Of a DNA stretch of 64,000 bases, positions 49,154 through 60,300 are shown piece after piece. The translations under genes and the position numbers were made by a program. The stretch lies in NCBI RefSeq assembly GCF_028858725.1, contig NC_084773.1, positions 1,354,350 to 1,418,349 of the forward strand, read 5' to 3'. The notes under the pieces were generated by a model that saw only the letters and a program-made list of their open reading frames with translations, was not told the DNA's origin and searched no databases. Positions within the stretch are counted from its first letter, which is position 1; each line of letters opens with the position of its first letter. The DNA is from Colius striatus. Lineage: Eukaryota; Chordata; Aves; Coliiformes; Coliidae.

Positions 49154-49760
49154 TGTTATGGTTTGACATGACAGCCTTTTCTGGTAAGTAGGAAGAGGCT
49201 GTAAAGAGGCTCCTGTAAGAAGTTGCTCACAACTCTCCCCAGCTCTGAGCCAGACCCACTGCTGGGGCTGAGCCAATTAGACACCTCCACCATCACTTTT
49301 TAAGAAGAAGCTGGAAGAGGAGGTTTCTCCCTCCATCTTCCTCCATCTTTTTCCTGTTTCTTCCTTCTTCTGCCCCTTCTTTTTCTTCTGGCTAGTGATG
49401 GTGCAAGGAGTAGGAACAGTGAGAAAATTACAACCAGCACTTTAAGATCTCCCTCCCTGATCCCTCCTTTCTTCCTGGGCCCAGCTCACTGATCCCCATA
49501 TCTCTCTCCCTCCTCCCCCCTCAGCGGCTCAGGGGGGCAGGGAATGGGGGATGTGCTCAGTCTCTCACAGATGGGCTCTGCCACTTCTATCTGCTCAGAT
49601 AAGGACAACTCCTGGCATCCTTCCCCTGCTCCAACATGGGGTTACTCCCTTGGGACACAGTCCTTAACAAACTTCTCTGGTGTGGGTTGTTCCCAACAGC
49701 TGTGGCTTCTGCCGATACAGGGTCCCTCACACAGGACACAGTCCTTGGTGAATAGCTCAG
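49154..49760. mobile_element. ERV LTR with inverted 3' half, nested in CR1
   Basis: The first 270 bases (49,154 to about 49,425) match the plus-strand LTR at 16,626, from TGTTATGGTTTGACATG through GGCTCCTGTAAG and the AAGAAGAAGCTGGAAGAGG block. From about 49,438 to 49,760 the sequence instead matches the reverse complement of the middle of that LTR (roughly 17,090-17,385), for example TTAAGATCTCCCTCCCTGAT against AGATCTTTAA read the other way, and CCTTCCCCTGCTCCAACATGG. The U5 end is absent. The two halves are therefore head to head. CR1 flanks both sides without a clean target duplication (AACAC left, GGCAC right). Confidence 0.8.
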
Positions 49761-50511
49761 GCACTGAAATACTTTTTCCTTATGTTTAAATGGAACTTTT
49801 TGTGTTCCAGCTTCTTCCCATCACCCCTTGTCCTGTCACTGGATACAATAGAAAAAAGTGATGTCCCAGCCTCCTGACACCCATCATTTAGATATTGGCA
49901 AATATTAGTGAGATCCCCCCTCAGTCTCCTCTTCTCCAGACTGAACAGCCCCAGGTCCCGCAGCTTTCCTCAGAAGGAAGATGTTCCAGTCCCCTGATCA
50001 TCTTGGTGGCCCTGCACTGGCCTCTCTCCAGCAGTTCCCTGTCCCTCTTGAGCTGAGGAGCCCAGAACTGGACACAGGACTCCAGATGAGGCCTCACCAG
50101 GGCAGAGTAGAGGGGGAGCAGAACCTCCCTTGACCTGCTGCCCACACTCTTCTTGATGCATCCCAGGGTGCCATTGGCTTCTTGCCCAGGACAGCTCGTT
50201 GCTGGCTCATGTTTAGTTTATTATCAATCAGCACTCCCAGGTCTTTGCAGAGCTGCTCTCCAGTAGGTCACCTCCAGCCTGTCCTGGTTCAGAGGGTTGT
50301 TCCTTCCCAGCTGCAGGACTCTGCACTTGTCCTTGTTGAACCTCATGAGGTTCCTCTCTGCGTACCTCTCAAGCTGGTCGATATCCCACTGAATGGCAGC
50401 ACAGCCTCTGGGGAATCAGCCAGTGCTCCCAGTTTGGTGCCAGTAGGGAACATGCTGAGGGTCCTTCTGTCCCCTTATCCAGGTGGTTGATGAAGATGTT
50501 GAACAAGACTG
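49761..50511 (-). mobile_element. CR1 LINE, continuation to mid reverse transcriptase
   Basis: Continues the minus-strand CR1 of 48,971-49,153 from GCACTGAAATAC and extends much further 5' than the other minus copies. It includes the block CTTGATGCATCCCAGGGTGCC and ends in GATGAAGATGTTGAACAAG near 50,511. Frames are broken. Together with its left part it is about 930 bases of CR1 without the LTR. Confidence 0.93.
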
Positions 50512-52165
50512 GCAATAACAGATAACAATAAAAGAGGAAAACGAGATACTGCCTATTTCTAACCTTCCAATTAGCAAGGTTTCCTGTGGTTTCCTGTAAA
50601 ATATTTCTCAAGTTTTCCAAGTTAATAAACAAGGTCAGAGGACACATAGCTTTAAGAGAACATAACAAATTTCTTGGAACGCCTTGGACTGGAGTTCTAC
50701 TTTGATTAAGGTGTGGTGAGAACACCCAACCCCGCTTTTGAGAGGCAGAAAAATAGATTCTTGCCATTTTTTCTGTGTCAATGGTGACATCTAGTGGGGA
50801 AAGAGAAGAATTGTGGGCTTCTACATCAAATGCTGTCGTGCATCGTGGAAATTTGTTAAGGGGTGCAATTAGCAAGAGAATCCTGACACCTAGTACGTTT
50901 CTCTTCCCCTATTACTTGCAGGAAATGTGGCACTCTATATAGGAAACATTAGTGTAGCTGCACATTTGGCTTCACTCCATGATCTAAAAGGTCTCCATTA
51001 CATTCACCATGAGACCACTTGGTGATGTACCTTTTGACAGCACAATAAATGAAAATGAATGAAAGACTCAATTTAAAAATGTATCTCTAATCCTCAGATA
51101 CTAGTCACTGTAGACACCTCTGAATTGTTCTGGCAGAAGACTTGAATCCTGCTGATTGCTCTACCTTTCCACTGCTATCAGGATGCTTGAGGCCTAGCCT
51201 CCTAACCTAACTGGCACAGCTTAAGTTCCTAAAGATGAGGTTTAAGAATACACTTGGAAGTTTCAATGCATGTATTCCCTCCACTAGAATGAGAGTTAGT
51301 TCATTTGGAAATGCCAAGTGAAGTTTAAATCCTATGCATACATATTCACTTCTGTTTATTCAGTAAGTACAATAACAAAATTATTCTTTTTCATAAAATA
51401 ATTTGTCTATCGAAGAATTAGAAGATAAAAAGAATGTAACCTAGTCTTCAAAAACAACCCTGTCCGACTTGGGAAATATAATCAGACCAACCTGGCCATC
51501 TAATTTTCTCCTCCCTAGATACAAGTAAACCCTCAACTGAGTTCTTGGAGGGGTAGCAACTGTTTCTCTGCATCACATCAAAGTGCTCACAAGAGAGGCA
51601 CCCATGGGTGCCTAAGAAATTAATGACAATGCTCAGAGACATCTGTCAGCACACCAACTGCCACATCACTCCTTTTTCTGCACAATCCTACTTTCTTCCA
51701 CTACTGAGTATTCATTGCTATAACAGTTTGATTACTGCAGTGCCCCACTCTTGCAGCAGTAACAGGTGTAAAACACAGGACTAAATTATATTTGACAATA
51801 TTTTTTCTAAATAGACAGAATAGTTCTGCCAGGTTCTGCCTGTATTTTGGCATCTTGGCATCAAGAACATTTTACAAAATCCATTTAAATCATCACATGG
51901 AAAGTACCTAAATATAATAAATATTATTTTTATTAACAGCAGAATATAATTTGAACTGAATAGTTCTGAGATGTTACCTTCTCCAGAACAAGTTTAGTCC
52001 ACCTTCTATAAGAAGAAGAGCACCTTGAATCTGCTTCAATTTTATTCTCATCACAGAGATCTTTGACTGAGGCAGCCTCTTTCCCTTTAAGACTTCACTG
52101 CAATGTGCTCATAAGTATATATCAGCAGTTTCATGTGTAAATCTCAAATTTAGTTCCCAGGTCAG
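50512..52165. other. Unique intergenic DNA
   Basis: No exon or repeat recognised. A minus-strand frame crossing 50,375-50,875 runs partly through CR1 and is not a gene. Confidence 0.45.
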
Positions 52166-52560
52166 TGTAGTGGTTTTGCCTGGGCCAGATTTTTGGTAGC
52201 TGGGGGATACAGGGGTGGCTTCTTTAAACAAAGAGCTGCTAAAAGCTTTCCCTATAGCTGACAGGGTTAATGTCAGTCAATTCTAAGATGAACCCACAGC
52301 TGACCCAGGCCTGGCCAATTAGTGACCCAGGTAACACCTCTGTGAATAACAGGTTGGACAAGGGGAAGAAGTTGCTGGGAAGTTGCTGAACTGCAGCAGT
52401 AACAGGGAGTGAGAATGAGAAAACATCTCCACAGACACCAAGGTCAGTGGAGAAGGACAGGCAGGAGGGTGCTTAGGCCCTGGAACAAGACTCCCCTGTG
52501 CCTTTGGTGGGGACCACGGTGAGGCAGCTGTGCCCCTGCAGCCCATGGAGGCCCCAGGGA
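52166..52560 (+). mobile_element. ERV LTR, plus strand (family A), 3' truncated
   Basis: Starts TGTAGTGGTTTTGCCTGGGC, the same 5' end as the minus-strand LTRs at 7016-8181 and 35,374-36,498 read in reverse. It follows them to GCCCATGGAGGCCCCAGGGA at 52,560, then stops. The distal two thirds, including the polyadenylation signal, are missing. Confidence 0.88.
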
Positions 52561-52817
52561 CAATTGTCTTTACGTGTCCTTACCCAATGCTTATGTCAGG
52601 TGGCTTTTCCTCTGAGGAAATTTTGCTGGCAGTTTCTGCAGTATGGGTGTTACTGCAGTATTGTGTGCTCCAAAATATAAGGCGGCTCTGGCAAATTTGT
52701 ATTCTCTGAGATGGAAGTGACAGAGACTATCTAAAGAGGTAGTGCTTGTTTTTGTAGAAAACATACTTTTCTTTGCATTCTCTACCTGAAAAAAATCAAC
52801 ATAGACCCACTAAAAAT
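52561..52817. other. Unique spacer
   Basis: No feature recognised. Confidence 0.4.
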
Positions 52818-53110
52818 GTCAGGTTGGAAGGGACTTCTGAATGCCAGCTAGCCTGACCTTCAGCTCAAAGCAGCACCAACATCAAAGCCGGGTCATGTTG
52901 CTCAGATGCTTATGCAATCAAGTCCCCAGGGGTGGAGATTACAAGGTCTGTATGGGAACCTATTCCAGTGCTTAACCAGCCACATTAGGCAACTTTTTCT
53001 CTACACGTTTATTTGGAATTGTCCTTGGTTTAACATGTGCCCTTCTCTTTCACGACTTTTGCTGTGCATCTCTGAGAATTTCCCTTCATCTTCTGCACTT
53101 TACGTTAAGC
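52818..53110 (-). mobile_element. Old CR1 LINE 3' end, minus strand
   Basis: Diverged minus-strand CR1: GTCAGGTTGGAAGGGACTTC, CTCAAAGCAGCACC, GGTGGAGATTACAAGGTC, then CTTTTTCTCTACACG. It ends just before the ATG7 CpG island. The right edge is approximate. Confidence 0.72.
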
Positions 53111-53775
53111 AAAACTTGCGTTAAGTCCCATGTAGTCTTGCTTTCTGCAGAGGAAGCAAACCCAGCTCTCCTAGGCTATTCTGTCGCATGCTCCAGCCCC
53201 CGGACCACGTTAGTGTCCCTCTCCCGACCTCCTGCCTGTGATCTCTCTTGTACCGGATGAGGGACGTTGGAGGGGGTCCCGAAACTGGACGCATCCCTCT
53301 CAGTGCAGCCTCGCGACTGCTGAGGGAAATCGCCACACTTGACCCTCGGGCTCCGTTTTCACAACCCAGCCGACAGGCGTTTCTCACGGCCGAGGGGACG
53401 CCTTGCTCCCTCACGCTGAATCCCTGAACACTTCTGTAGGAGAGCACCAGGCCCGTATTCCAAGGAGGGCACAACCACCGCGGAGGAAAAGGCAGGCTTT
53501 TCATCCATACCGCTTCGTTTTCCGCTGTCGCCCGTTCCCGCACGGCTGCAGCCCAGGGCCGGCTGGGCCGAGGCCGGGCGCCGCCGCCGCACGGGCCGCG
53601 GCGCTGAGGGGAGGCGGCAGCCGGCCTGTCCCGCACGCTGCGGGCCGTTCCGCTCAACTCTCTGCTAACGTCCTGCCCCGGAGGAGCGGACCCCGCTGAA
53701 GGAGCCGAGCCGGGACAGCCCCGCAGAGCTCAGAACGACAGACCCACGGCGGGCGCCTGCGTCAGCACGGCCGCC

Positions 53776-53783
53776 TCACGTGG
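53776..53783 (+). promoter_or_regulatory. ATG7: CACGTG E-box (CLEAR-like) near the ATG7 start
   Basis: TCACGTGG lies about 58 bases upstream of the inferred exon 1 donor, close to the presumed transcription start. The core is a perfect bHLH-zip palindrome. The role in lysosome and autophagy regulation is inferred from family knowledge. Confidence 0.6.
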
Positions 53784-53802
53784 CCGGGCCGGGAGAACGT
53801 CA

Positions 53803-53840
53803 CTGCGCGGAGCAATGAGGAAGAGCGAGCGGCGCAGGCG
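53803..53840 (+). other. ATG7: ATG7 non-coding exon 1 (3' end) with uORF start
   Basis: The donor GTGAGC at 53,841 follows GAGCGGCGCAGGCG. The 5' limit is arbitrary. An ATG at 53,815 (G at -3) opens a frame that stays open to the donor and, if spliced to 57,147, continues into exon 2. Confidence 0.55.
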
Positions 53841-54130
53841 GTGAGCGGTCGGTGCCGGCGGAGCGGGGGCTGGCTCTCCCGCCCGCCCCCAGCCTCGGGC
53901 CGCCTGCGGGTTCCCCCTGCTGCCCCGCTGCGTGCCGAGGCCTCGGGGCTCCTGCCCAGGGGAGCCTCGGGGCGGGAGCTGGGGCCCCGGTGACGGGTGG
54001 GCGGGCGGGGGCCGCCCGGTGCGGGGTCGGCGTGAGGCGCGGGGGACGGCGGCGGCCCCGCCGCGGGGCTGCGGGCGAGAGCCCTGGGGTGGGACTTTGC
54101 CGCAGCACGTGGGTCCCAAGTGCCAAAGGC

Positions 54131-56298
54131 GGCCCTTTTTGTGGAAATAGAGATTTTGGGAATAGGGAGCCTTTCCTTGCCACAAAAACAGGCCTGACGT
54201 GGGGCACTAGCCAAGAAGCAGCTCTTCAGAAAATGCTGCTGTAGGAAGTAGTGATTTCCATCAACAGCCAGATACAGAGGAGACCTTCAAACTACTTATC
54301 TTTGACCTAGAGACTAAAAAGTGCTGTAGGTTTTTGTGGGTTGTGCACATTTATGAAGCTACAAGTTTTAAAATAGTAGTTTAAAAGGCTGCTAAACCGT
54401 TAATTGTATGCTTAGGACAGTTTAATTGTGTCAGTCAAGAAAAGATGACTGCTATGGAAAGTTCAGGTGTTTGTCAGTCAATATATTCTGCTGTTAAGTC
54501 ACTTTTAATTGCCTGAGTAGTTTAAGAACAAGTGCTAGAACTTAGACTAGTGATAGTGCATCTATACTTTGGGTTATCCTGATGATTACACTTGTTAAAT
54601 TTGCTGTTTGGTAGTGTCTCAAGCATGATGGCAAACTGTTCCACTTCAGGAACATTTTTCATCTGAGCTCTTTATTAATTTTGTTATAGTCTCCTAATGA
54701 CTGTTATTACTATTAGAGGCTGTATGTAAATCTCTGTATGCAAGTTCTGAAAAATATATCCATTTCACCTTTTATTTAAGTATTCATTGTACAGAGTTAC
54801 CTTGACTTACCGTCCTTTCATTAGGAAAGCATACAAGTGAATGTTTACCTCAAAGTACTTTGAAAAGGGAATGGGGGGAACGCAGGACAAAACAGTCAGG
54901 AAATAATTACACAGCTGAAACATTTAGCTTTTACCATGAAAAGTATGGGAAACCTCAAACCTATATCCACAAACCACGTTCCACAAACTTGCCAGCAAGT
55001 AAGGAAGGCATTTACAGTAGAAAGATAAGCCCTATAAACTGAATGTAGATGACATAGCTGGATTATATGGAAGACCTTGTTTAAAGAAGTGTAAGGAAAA
55101 GCATAACTGTCTTTCTCTCAGAAGAGCTGTCTCTTTGGTGGTTATAAGAAGTTAAACACACCTCTCATTCCCTTCCCCTGTTCCAAAAAGCACATAAAGA
55201 AAGCATGTAAGCTCTATTTCTGTTGCATAAGTGACTTTGCAGGACAATGAACGTGGAACTGTTAAAGTCAAGCAAAAACTGTAGTGCATCTCTTCAATAT
55301 GGTGTCAGGTAACAGCTGTGCTGGCAACCTTATTTTGGCTTTTCTGTGTATAAAGGTAACAGAGATGTTGTGAAGGGTCAGTAACAAAAGGCAAACAGAT
55401 GGAATTATGTTGTGCAACATGAAAAATTTAGTCTTTAAAGATTAGTTGGTTGAAGGAATAATTTCAAGGTCTTTTAAGTGTAAATGGTTGGTAAACATTA
55501 CAAACAGAACTAACCTGATAGCTATTGATCTCCCTTCTGAACTGCAGAAAACAGCAGTTACTAGGTTGTTAGATGGATGTGTTGTGATGAAGATAAGTGA
55601 GCTTATCCTTGGAAGGAGTTTTAGAACTGATATTTTAAAAACATATTTCAAAGCCTTGGTTTGCAACATTTATACTTATTGTAGGTATATTCCACGTCAT
55701 GGATTGTGTCTCTGGAACATGTATCTTAATATCTGTAGATATAGGCATGAAGAGCAATACTAACAGTAAGTAAAAGAGATTCTTGGAGGCAACATTTTTG
55801 TTTGAAGAGTTTTCAGGAAAATGAGCAGATTGAGCTGCATCACATCACAGTGAAGTGAATGCAGCTACTGGCAGAAAAGGGGACTTATACCTAGTTGAAG
55901 TGGAGGCCTAGTTCAGATGTTTTATGCCTCATTCTGGAGCAGCATCTAAAATTCTGGAATCTTTAAGTGTTGTGAATTGGAGACTGTGTGCCTATAGGAG
56001 TACCATTCAGTCAGTGTGGAACAGGGATTTGGATTAAAATGAAATGCACCCCATATGCAAAGACATTACAGTAAGGACATAATCTAGACTTGTATAGCAA
56101 CTTGGCTTTCTAATGGCTAGTACATCTAGTTCTAGGGTCTGTTTCCAGCTTTGCCCTTCGCTGACTGCAGGATTTTTCTTGGGTTTAGCTTCCCTTTGCT
56201 AGCATTACTTGTTAATTTGTGAATGCTTTCTGAGTGTCAGCCTCTCACCACAGGCTGAGACTGAAGACCTAGCTACGTTAAATGTTTGTTGGGATTTT
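54131..56298. other. Presumed ATG7 intron 1, no feature
   Basis: AT-rich unique sequence after the CpG island. Frames here are short and match nothing known. Confidence 0.5.
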
Positions 56299-56705
56299 CA
56301 TAGACTCTTAGAATGGCAGGGGTTGGAAGGGACCTCTAGAGATCATCCTGTCCAACCCCCCTGCAGAAGCAGGTCAGCATAGATCAGGTCACACAGGAAC
56401 GTGTCCAGGTGGGTTTTGAAAACTTCCTGAGAAGGAGCCTCCACACCCTCCCTGGGCAGCCTGTGCCAGGGCTCCCTCACCTCACAGTAAAACAGTTTTT
56501 CCTTATGTTTAAATGGAATTTTTTTGTTTCAGCTTCCTTGTCCTGTCACTAGATAGTACAAAAAAGTGCTGCCACAACCTCCTGACACCCACCATTTAGA
56601 TATTGGTAAATATGAATTAGATCCTCCCCCAGTCTCCTCTAGACTGAACAGCACCAGATCCCACAGCCTTTCCTCACAAGGAAGATGCTCCAGTCCCCTG
56701 ATTAT
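56299..56705 (-). mobile_element. CR1 LINE, 3' end, minus strand, in ATG7 intron 1
   Basis: CATAGACTCTTAGAATGGC, GGTTGGAAGGGACCTCTAGA and later CCTGACACCCACCATTTAG define a minus-strand CR1. It stops after GATGCTCCAGTCCCCTG near 56,700. It is opposite in orientation to ATG7. Confidence 0.93.
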
Positions 56706-57146
56706 TTTAAATAACATCAGAACTGAAACAGTACTAATAGGCTTTTAGATGGATATCTAGATAACAGAAGGAATGCAGATACAGGGTTTAGGACTTTGTC
56801 AGTTTTATCTGTGGTATGTACAAGATATAGCTCAGAAGTACATAGTTCAGATGTGATATCCTGAACAGTAGGAGAAATCATGGAATGCCTGTCAGGAAAA
56901 AGAATCTTTCTAGGCAGCTTGGCCAAACAGAACATGCAATTTTCCATAGTTTTACATACAAGAAATTGGAAGGACTTTGCTTGAACTGAAAGGACTTCTG
57001 AACAATGATTTTAGAAGTTTCTAAGACATTCAGAGTAAGACTTTCCACACTTTAACCCAACAAAATGTATTAAAAAGAAGCTTTGAGTAGTCCTGGGTGA
57101 TCTGGTTGGTTGAGCATATACTGATCATGCATATCTTCTTTTACAG

Positions 57147-57179
57147 GATTCCGTTTAAAAGCGATCATTAATTAAAGTC
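57147..57179 (+). other. ATG7: ATG7 exon 2, untranslated part
   Basis: An acceptor TTCTTTTACAG ending at 57,146 precedes 33 untranslated bases before the start codon. In one frame these bases complete the upstream ORF, whose TAA is at 57,169-57,171. Confidence 0.75.
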
Positions 57180-57357
57180 ATGGCAACTGCCAGTAGTGAG
57201 GTGCACCATCCTGTAGACCCTGGAATCTCAAAGCTGCAGTTTGTTCCCTTCAATAGTGCCTTGGATGCAGGATTCTGGCACGAACTAACCCAGAAGAAAC
57301 TCAATGAGTATCGATTGGATGAGACCCCCAAAATTATTAAGGGATACTACTACAATG
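57180..57357 (+). CDS. ATG7: ATG7 coding exon 1
   Basis: 178 bases, 59 codons plus one base, ending ...TACTACAATG before GTAGGTAG. A second GT four bases on would change the frame, whereas G|GT (Gly) at the junction gives the family sequence Y-Y-Y-N-G-D. Confidence 0.94.
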
Positions 57358-60300
57358 GTAGGTAGAAACTGAGCAGCCTGCTCAGTAGTTTGGCCTTCTC
57401 CTATCCTTGTTCTTGGGTATTTGTGTAACATACTTTAGGTGATTTGCTGAAATGTGAGAAAACACATCCGAGTGAGCTGTGAGTTCTGGTGTGTCTGTGG
57501 GTAATTTACAACTTACATTAACAGAAAGAGAGAAGTTAATCAATGTGTTTCAGTTTAAAAGCAGCATGTTACTGCTTTTTTGTCCAGGTGATCCTTTGGG
57601 TTTGCCAGCTCGCTTGACACTGGAGTTTAGTGCCTTTGATATGTAAGTACATACTGTGGTTTACCTTCATTTGTAGGTGAGTATACTTTCCTTTCATAAC
57701 AGCAATGCTTTGATAGATAATATTACTTGGACAAATTCCACATGAAAATAAATAACATGTTTTCATGAGCTTTATAGTAGTGGAGAGGCTGCTTTGAGTT
57801 GCAAACATTAACTCCCTGTGTCTCAAGTTGTATATTCACCTGAAGGTCCAAGTGTAAAATATGCTGGTAAGGCTCAAATTCACTGTTTGTACATATGTTT
57901 CTATAAAATACCATTTTTTCTCAATTTCTTAAGCTCTTCTGCATAAGGAAGACTATTAGTTATGTGACTATTGGTCAAATTTTCCTTTAGATCTTTTTTT
58001 TCTGAGGATTCATCATTATAATTAGGATCTCAAAAGAGTTGGTTCCACTCCATACATATTACATGGAAATGTCTTCTAAAGTATTCAATTGAAATTTTGT
58101 ACTTCTGCCTTTAACTCCAAAATGAAAGGTAAACCAAAGCTGCTCAGTGTACACAACAAAATGAGATGTGAGGAGAAATACTTTTTGCACATGGTAGTAT
58201 AACTAACAAGTTAGTATAACTAACATAGGAACAGATATCTTTAATTTTTGTCTTGTTCCTTTTGAATTGTTGTTAGTCACAGTAGTTACTTTCTTCTGCC
58301 TTGCTTTGGAGCTAGTTCTTAAGAGATATTGTCTTACAGATTCTTATATAAGAAGTTTTAAGTACAATACTGAAAGCACAAGCAGCAAAGTGCAATTGGA
58401 AGAAAGCTGTGATAAAAATCTCAGGTGATGGAAAAATGAATGGCACCATGGTGTTTGAGCTCTCAAATGTTGTGACAACAATAAGATTATGGAAGGTCCA
58501 TTTATGTAGTGTTTATTCCTTCTACTGTAGTCATTTTCTCTATTTCTGTTTCTGTACTTTAGGTAGATCATGAAGAGTTCTCTTTTAGTTTTAAAACTTT
58601 GGAAACTTCATTATTTCTATTTATTGTGTAGCTTAAATATTTGTTGTATTTGAGTTTTAACAGTGGTTAGAAAAGTATCACTTTGGGAGAATGATTTCAT
58701 TCACTCCTTTAATATCAATCAGATCTATAAATTAAGGGGATACTGTAGTGTTTTTAACCTAATTTACATTCAAAAAAGAAGGGGAAAAATATACTGCAAA
58801 CAGGAATTTCTCCACTTGACAATGTTAGAATCTATTCAGTCTTGTGTGTGGTTAAGCTTCCTTTGGGATGTTTTTTTAAACATAAAATAACTCTAAAGTA
58901 ACTCTTTATGTGAAGATGCTGACATGTAAAATTCAGTCTGAATCATTTTTTCTTACTGAAAATCACATTTGTCATGGATAGTTTATGTTCAAACAGAATT
59001 TTTGAACCTTCAGTCTGTGATTTAATGCCATGTTGCTTAGCCATAATACAGATGCCCGATATCTTTTTGGAGTCGTGTTGTAGACATGTATTTGCACAGG
59101 TTCTTATACCAATCCATATTCATTAAAGCACTATAATCATAAAATGGTTTTGTTAGAACTGATATTACCTTTTGTTACTGTGCCTCATGATTTAACAATT
59201 TCAGGGCAAACTTGCACCATAAGATAGCTACTGCTACTGCCACTGATCATGTTAAAGGCATCAGTATCCAATTCCCAAAGGTTTCTTTCCTTTACTCAGG
59301 AATGCTTCAATACCAGCACGTTGCTGTCCTGCTTTTGGAACATTGTATAACACCAACACTTTTGAGACTTTCAAATCCTGTGATAAGAAATTGCTTTTGG
59401 AAAAAGAAGCAAATGAGGTGAGATTAAAAATCAAATCAACTGGTAGAAAGGGTTTGGAAACAGCCAGTAAAGTGCTTTATAGTCTCTTCCCCAAATATAC
59501 TATCCATACTCACCCATATAGAAGCCTCAGGGTTTAACTTACTCTGGAAGAAATAGTTTGATGTTTACTTTTTACTCATCTTTACAGGAGAGTAGAAAGT
59601 AGCTGGTTATGGTTGAAGGACTTCATTCAGTGTTCTACTAGGCCACCTTTTAAGCTTAACAGTGCTATTGGAGCTGCCAGTGACTTGAAGGTTTAAAATT
59701 TGTCTTGACATCCATCTGTCTTTTGTGAAAACGGGGAAGTCAGAATGCTGTATTTGCCCTTGGCTGGGTTTGCTTTGGGGTCTGTGGGGTTTTATTTTGT
59801 TTGGTTGGGGTTTTTCAAGACAAAGATCAAACAGGCAGCTTCATACAAGTCTTACTGCTTCTTGTCTCACTGACATGTAAGTGAACTACCACCTTGCAAG
59901 TCTCCATTTTTGGGGAGTAGCTTATTCACATATCTAATATCTATAGATCCCATGAATGAAAAAGATGAGAGTACAATGAAAGGCTATATTAATATCACAG
60001 TATCACATCTTGTGCTAGTGTTCATATGCATGAGGGACTGTTCCTGATGGGGTTTGTTTTGTTTGATGCTCCACACTTGATCTGTGAACTAAGGCTCCTC
60101 TTGTTAAGCTTTCACAGATTTTTGATTTAGAGAGTGCATGTCTGTGTCTTACCTTTAGAATCCTTTTAGCATAGATAATAGCATGGATAAGGTGAGTTAG
60201 GAAAAGATCACAGTGTTCATTTCAGTGTTTCAAAAGTAGCTGGGAAAATTAAAGGTTCTGTAGCTGTTCTTGTTCTCCCTTGGTATTTTGTTTCTCTGCC

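Larger units (their letters stand above)
53180..54130 (+). promoter_or_regulatory. ATG7: CpG island, ATG7 promoter
   Basis: About 950 bases of CpG-dense DNA 3 kb upstream of the first ATG7 coding exon. It holds a CACGTG E-box in the context TCACGTGG at 53,776-53,783, an ACGTCA half-site at 53,797-53,802, and GC-rich runs after 53,995. No convincing TATA box is visible. A donor CAGGCG|GTGAGC at 53,841 probably ends non-coding exon 1, making the start site likely to fall within the 50-100 bases before it. TFEB-family factors bind CLEAR elements (GTCACGTGAC) in autophagy genes, and the E-box is a seven-of-ten or better match to that class. Long frames on the minus strand here (53,121-53,657 and 53,730-54,214) are GC-driven chance frames, although a divergent transcript cannot be excluded. 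Confidence 0.8.

Noticed and set aside
53121-54244. Several frames of 130-178 codons on both strands near the ATG7 promoter
   Set aside because: High GC lowers stop frequency. The products are arginine-, proline- and alanine-rich with no domain, and they overlap each other in several frames.
59204-59417. Open stretch after an alternative acceptor TTTCAG near 59,203, which could extend ATG7 exon 3 upstream
   Set aside because: It keeps a plausible junction (Met) but its reading is unlike ATG7. The acceptor at 59,299 restores the conserved P-A-R-C-C-P-A sequence in frame.
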